Assembly (NCBI GenBank): GCA_027943245.1
Contig: JANDJZ010000181.1
Span: 1-64,000, forward strand
DNA: 64,000 bases
Direction: 5' to 3'
Source of the DNA: Acanthamoeba sp. SK_2022b
Taxonomy: Eukaryota; Discosea; Longamoebia; Acanthamoebidae
The notes under the pieces: generated by a model
The model's database searches: none
Seen by the model: only the letters and a program-made list of their open reading frames with translations
What the model was told of the DNA's origin: nothing
Made by a program: the position numbers and the translations under genes
Shown here: positions 61,022 to 64,000 of the stretch, in pieces
How positions within the stretch are numbered: the stretch's first letter is position 1
Layout of the letters: every line of letters starts with the position of its first letter

Positions 61022-62108
61022 ACCAATGTTCCTATTTGCCAAAGTGGAACCAGGCCTGGCAGCTTTTTCTTCTGGGACAGAGGCAGTAAATTGGGCTATG
61101 AAATCAGCAATGTGCATGCAAGCCCATAATGTGCCACATTCACACAATTCACAGAAACACTAACAATGTGCTTGATGGTTGGCCTCTCCTGATGCATGAT
61201 ATTCTCATCTCTCTTGTCACCCAAGCCCTGGTGTTCAGAAAACGAGCTGCTGGAGTCGTAACGTATTGGGTAGCGCTCGCGCTGAGGTGCTGTTGCCCTA
61301 CTAGAACAAGGATTGTTGTGGAGAGTGGGTGTAACGCTACAAAGGCCCATGTGGCGTCCAACCCTCCACCCCAAAGTGTCCTGACGAAGTGAGTCCCTCG
61401 AGGCGAGCGTGCTACGCAGCCTGGGAATGCGGGGACAATGTAACAAATGACTTTTGTGCACTTTTAACACACAAACTGTATAAAAACACACTTATGCCTG
61501 GCCTCAAAAAATAAAAAAAGAAGCTTAAAAGTCTATCCCCATTCCCTGGACCTTAGTTCAAATTGAAGTTGTGGCAGAATGTCTCAGAGGAACCCTTGCC
61601 TGGGTCTTCTCAACAGAGTGTTTGGAAAAAAGTAACAATGACTCTTTTGACTACTCAGCACATCACCAACACACACATAGATAGAAGAGCTGTTGGTGGC
61701 AGGCAGGTATCATATAATTGATACCATATGCTCATGCAGAGTATCCTTGAGAGTGGTGGATCAGGTGGAGCAGGAACAAGGGGACAGGGCCATCATGGAA
61801 TCATCACCATGAGCTCTTCACCCTTAAGGGTGATAAGAATCCAGCCATGTCTTGAATGGCCAACATTACACAGGTGACCCACCAGCACAAAAGAGATGGT
61901 GAAAAACAGAAGATATGGTTGTGCACCAGCCAGCAACAGTAAACCAGCCAATGCAAAGATCAAGCTGCAGACACATGGTACTTTTCCAAAATAACTCCCT
62001 TAGGGATAAATAAGGCATTTAGATTTATGTCCAGCTGGTATGTGTCCTCCAGAGTGGCAGAGAGAGCATGAGCATGAGGAAGAGGGAGGCAGAGCAAAAC
62101 GGGGGAAA
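61022..62108. other. CpG-poor block left of the 5S gene
   Basis: About 1.1 kb with no supported gene. From about 61.5 kb to the 5S gene I count no CpG at all, in contrast to the flanking genes. It may be decayed mobile DNA. No copy of the island palindrome is present. Confidence 0.5.
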
Positions 62109-62227
62109 AGGATACGGCACGGTGGATTCCCGGGTGGTCGCCCACCCCAGTACTAACACCGCCTGGCGCAGCTTAACTTCGCTGTTCGGATGGGAAGCGG
62201 TGCTTTCTGCGCAGTGTGGCCGTATCC
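62109..62227 (-). rRNA. 5S ribosomal RNA
   Basis: The minus strand reads GGATACGGCCACACTGCGCA at the 5' end and closes with GTGCCGTATCCT, so the two ends pair as in 5S helix I. Length is 119 nt. The internal parts CATCCGAACAGCGAAGTTAA and GGTGGGCGACCACCC are typical of 5S loops and helices. TTTT follows at once (62105-62108), a Pol III terminator. The sequence agrees with Acanthamoeba 5S as I remember it. Confidence 0.93.
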
Positions 62228-62931
62228 AACATTACTGTTTAACTCCTTTGTTGTCCACCACACCAGAGCCAATGTGTAGCAGCAAATTGGCTTGATTATC
62301 AGACTGTATGTCTGAGACAAGCAAAAGAGTTTCCTTAGGATTTATATGCTCACCACACTATTTCTCTATCAACTCTTGTGCACCACCTCTGAAGCTCCTT
62401 TTCAGATCAGGACTCTCCATCACTCATATGCTTGTGGTAAGTGTGGCTGAGTACAAGATTGCACAGGAGGACTGGTACCCTTTCAGGTGATGATGCTTCC
62501 TCTGGCATTTTGTCTGCTCACTCTCTCTTGAAGTGTGGAAACTGCAGCAACAAGCCTCTGCTGTCCTCTTGGCCCAGCCCCAAGAGGGGTCCAGGCAGCA
62601 GCAAGTATTGCTCCTGGAGGTTAACAAACTCAACAATTTGAACCAAGGGCCATCAATCTGATTTTGACTATGCTGATAGAGGTCAATTTCCAATTTAAAC
62701 TTTGTTCTATTGGGGATGTTCATGAGTACAAAACATCACAAAAAATTGGAGAGCTTTTAGCTTTGTGCCCAAGAGATGCAACCTGTTTCTTGGTGGTGCG
62801 AAAAACTTGGAGTTTTGGTGGTGAGGAAACAAGAAAGAATATAGTGTTTTCAGTGCTTTTTCGTTTTGGTGTCTCTCAGAGTGTAACAGAGAAGGAGAGC
62901 GAGGCAGGTCTGCCTTTTGTCTCGAACAACC
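62228..62931. other. CpG-poor block right of the 5S gene and upstream of the RNA ligase gene
   Basis: About 700 bases, nearly free of CpG until about 62.8 kb. No gene supported; the last part should hold the promoter of the RNA ligase gene. Confidence 0.4.
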
Positions 62932-64000
62932 ATGGAAGCTGGGCGGAGCAAGGTGCGACTACAGCTTGTTCCCAACACGGGACAAAAGAGCCGGGGTCTC
63001 CCTGTCGTTGTGGAGGGACCGACCTATGCAGCCATTGCCCAGGCTGCCCGCAACAAGCTACTCGCCCGCCGCGCTACCTCCTCACACAAAAACAGGCGCA
63101 GCCACGCCAACAAGAAGGGCAGTGTCGGAGGCAGCAGCGGCACTATCCGCCTCTTTCTCCAGGACGGGCGCGAGCTACAACCCCTCGGTGACGACGACAA
63201 CCAAGACGTGCTGCCACTAAAACAAGACACCGTTGTAGTCGTCTCCTCGGGCGAGGCCTATGTCTCCAGCGCTGGTAGACTCTTGGAGGATACTACGCCG
63301 ACACCTCGTCGTGCCGACACTGCTGTCGAAGGTGGCAAAGCGGAGGCAGCCACAACCTCAACGTCGCCTTTAGGCGCCAACACCGGCCTAACTCTTGGCC
63401 AGCTCGTAACTTCCCTCCTGGAGCAGTTACCATCGTTGCCGGTCGAAGTCGTGGCAGACGACTACGCTACCCTCAAGGAGGAGGAGGAGGAGGAGGAGGA
63501 AGACGTCGTTAACAACGATGGAAGGGGAACAGGTGGCATCAACGATAACGAAGGCTTCGGTCTTGGGCAGCTAGGAAGAGAAAACCTGAACGAAGCAGGA
63601 GAGGCGAACGCCGCAGCACCACGCGCCACCGCTGCTGTTGGAGCCACGGCGGCAGCCTCGCCGCATTGCAAGAAGGCTCCGGTGATGACAGCGTTTGACT
63701 TGGAGGGACCGTTTCCGGTGATGGAGGGCAACGTGCTGCCGCTGCTTCGGGAGGCCATCAAGGATTGCGACGACTTTGTGGTGGCCAACTGCGGCGACTA
63801 CCTCGCATTCGATTACCGGCGAGTAACGCGGGACACCTTCCCCGACCCGGTGCACGTGCCCAAGAAGAATGCACGCCTTCGATGGCTGATGGCAGCACGC
63901 CGTGAATGCCGTGGCCTATTGGTGTCGCAAGCCACAGGCTGCGTGGTCGCCCGCCGGTTCCACAAGTTCTTCAACGTCGATGAGCGGCCCGAGTCCGCAG
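62932..64000 (+). CDS. RNA ligase of the T4 Rnl1-like family, 3' partial
   Basis: An open frame of 356 codons runs from ATG 62932 (MEAGRSKVRLQLVPNTGQKS) off the right edge with no stop or clear intron. The last 100 residues contain EGNVLPLLREAIKDCDDFVV, DYLAFDYRRV and ARRECRGLLVSQATGCVVAR followed by RFHKFFNVDE, the ECRG...KFFN..E pattern of Rnl1-type ligases (motif Ia side). The KxDG lysine is not visible, because either it lies upstream in a diverged form or the domain continues beyond the window. The first 110 residues (TIRLFLQDGRELQPLGD, DTVVVVSSGEAY) look like a ubiquitin-like or CIDE-N/doublecortin-like fold. An acidic, Ala-rich linker follows. RNA repair or splicing is the likely role. 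Confidence 0.7.
   Translation, partial: MEAGRSKVRLQLVPNTGQKSRGLPVVVEGPTYAAIAQAARNKLLARRATSSHKNRRSHANKKGSVGGSSGTIRLFLQDGRELQPLGDDDNQDVLPLKQDTVVVVSSGEAYVSSAGRLLEDTTPTPRRADTAVEGGKAEAATTSTSPLGANTGLTLGQLVTSLLEQLPSLPVEVVADDYATLKEEEEEEEEDVVNNDGRGTGGINDNEGFGLGQLGRENLNEAGEANAAAPRATAAVGATAAASPHCKKAPVMTAFDLEGPFPVMEGNVLPLLREAIKDCDDFVVANCGDYLAFDYRRVTRDTFPDPVHVPKKNARLRWLMAARRECRGLLVSQATGCVVARRFHKFFNVDERPESA

Noticed and set aside
61250..61330. A tRNA-like stretch with GGGTAGCGCTCGCGC
   Set aside because: No B box and no cloverleaf could be drawn.

Overview
This is nuclear DNA of a free-living amoeba, almost certainly Acanthamoeba (A. castellanii-like). Protein genes are GC-rich and tightly packed. They are cut by many short introns with GTACGT/GTGCGT-type donors and carry long dinucleotide runs inside those introns. 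The gene set is amoebozoan (a MyTH4-FERM myosin, RhoGEF, VPS9, PH and penta-EF-hand proteins). The 5S rRNA gene at about 62.1 kb agrees with the Acanthamoeba sequence as I remember it.

Layout. 1-3.0 kb: PH-VPS9 Rab GEF (+, 5' end missing). 3.1-4.6 kb: secreted kelch-like gene (-) with a nonsense codon and two frameshifts. 5.3-20.1 kb: a CpG-poor, mobile-element-like island. It holds a piggyBac-type transposase with one frameshift, two copies of a DUF7869-like (RNase H-fold-looking) gene, duplicated unknown island genes, a Cys-rich tandem repeat, and at least 22 copies of a 16-bp palindrome. 20.7-25.2 kb: a cardiolipin-synthase-type phospholipase D and a DEP + FSP1/AIF-like oxidoreductase (-). 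25.9-27.5 kb: RhoGEF (+). 28.1-31.1 kb: divergent GOSR1 SNARE (-) and PARP16 (+). 31.26-31.46 kb: candidate structured Pol III RNA. 31.5-34.8 kb: ZSWIM7/SWS1 (+) and a Vps62-like + beta-trefoil protein (-). 35.0-37.8 kb: PH + long charged helix protein (+). 37.9-48.0 kb: class VII-like myosin (-). 48.4-52.3 kb: divergent histone-fold protein (-) and penta-EF-hand protein (+). 52.6-56.7 kb: alpha/beta hydrolase and EngB/GTPBP8-like GTPase (-). 56.9-61.0 kb: M28 glutamate-carboxypeptidase-II-like protein (+). 61.0-62.9 kb: a second CpG-poor block containing a 5S rRNA gene. 62.9 kb to the end: an RNA ligase (+, cut by the window).

The most unusual signal is the palindrome family in the island. 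Every variable dinucleotide among the 22 copies, with one exception, is CG, TG or CA. This is what decay of a CpG-containing perfect palindrome, CCCGATGCGCATCGGG, by cytosine methylation and deamination would produce. Most copies fall inside short introns of island genes. Paralogous introns at the same position differ in whether they carry the palindrome. The host genes outside the island form no evident operon-like pathway. They are ordinary compact eukaryotic genes, often paired head to head or tail to tail.
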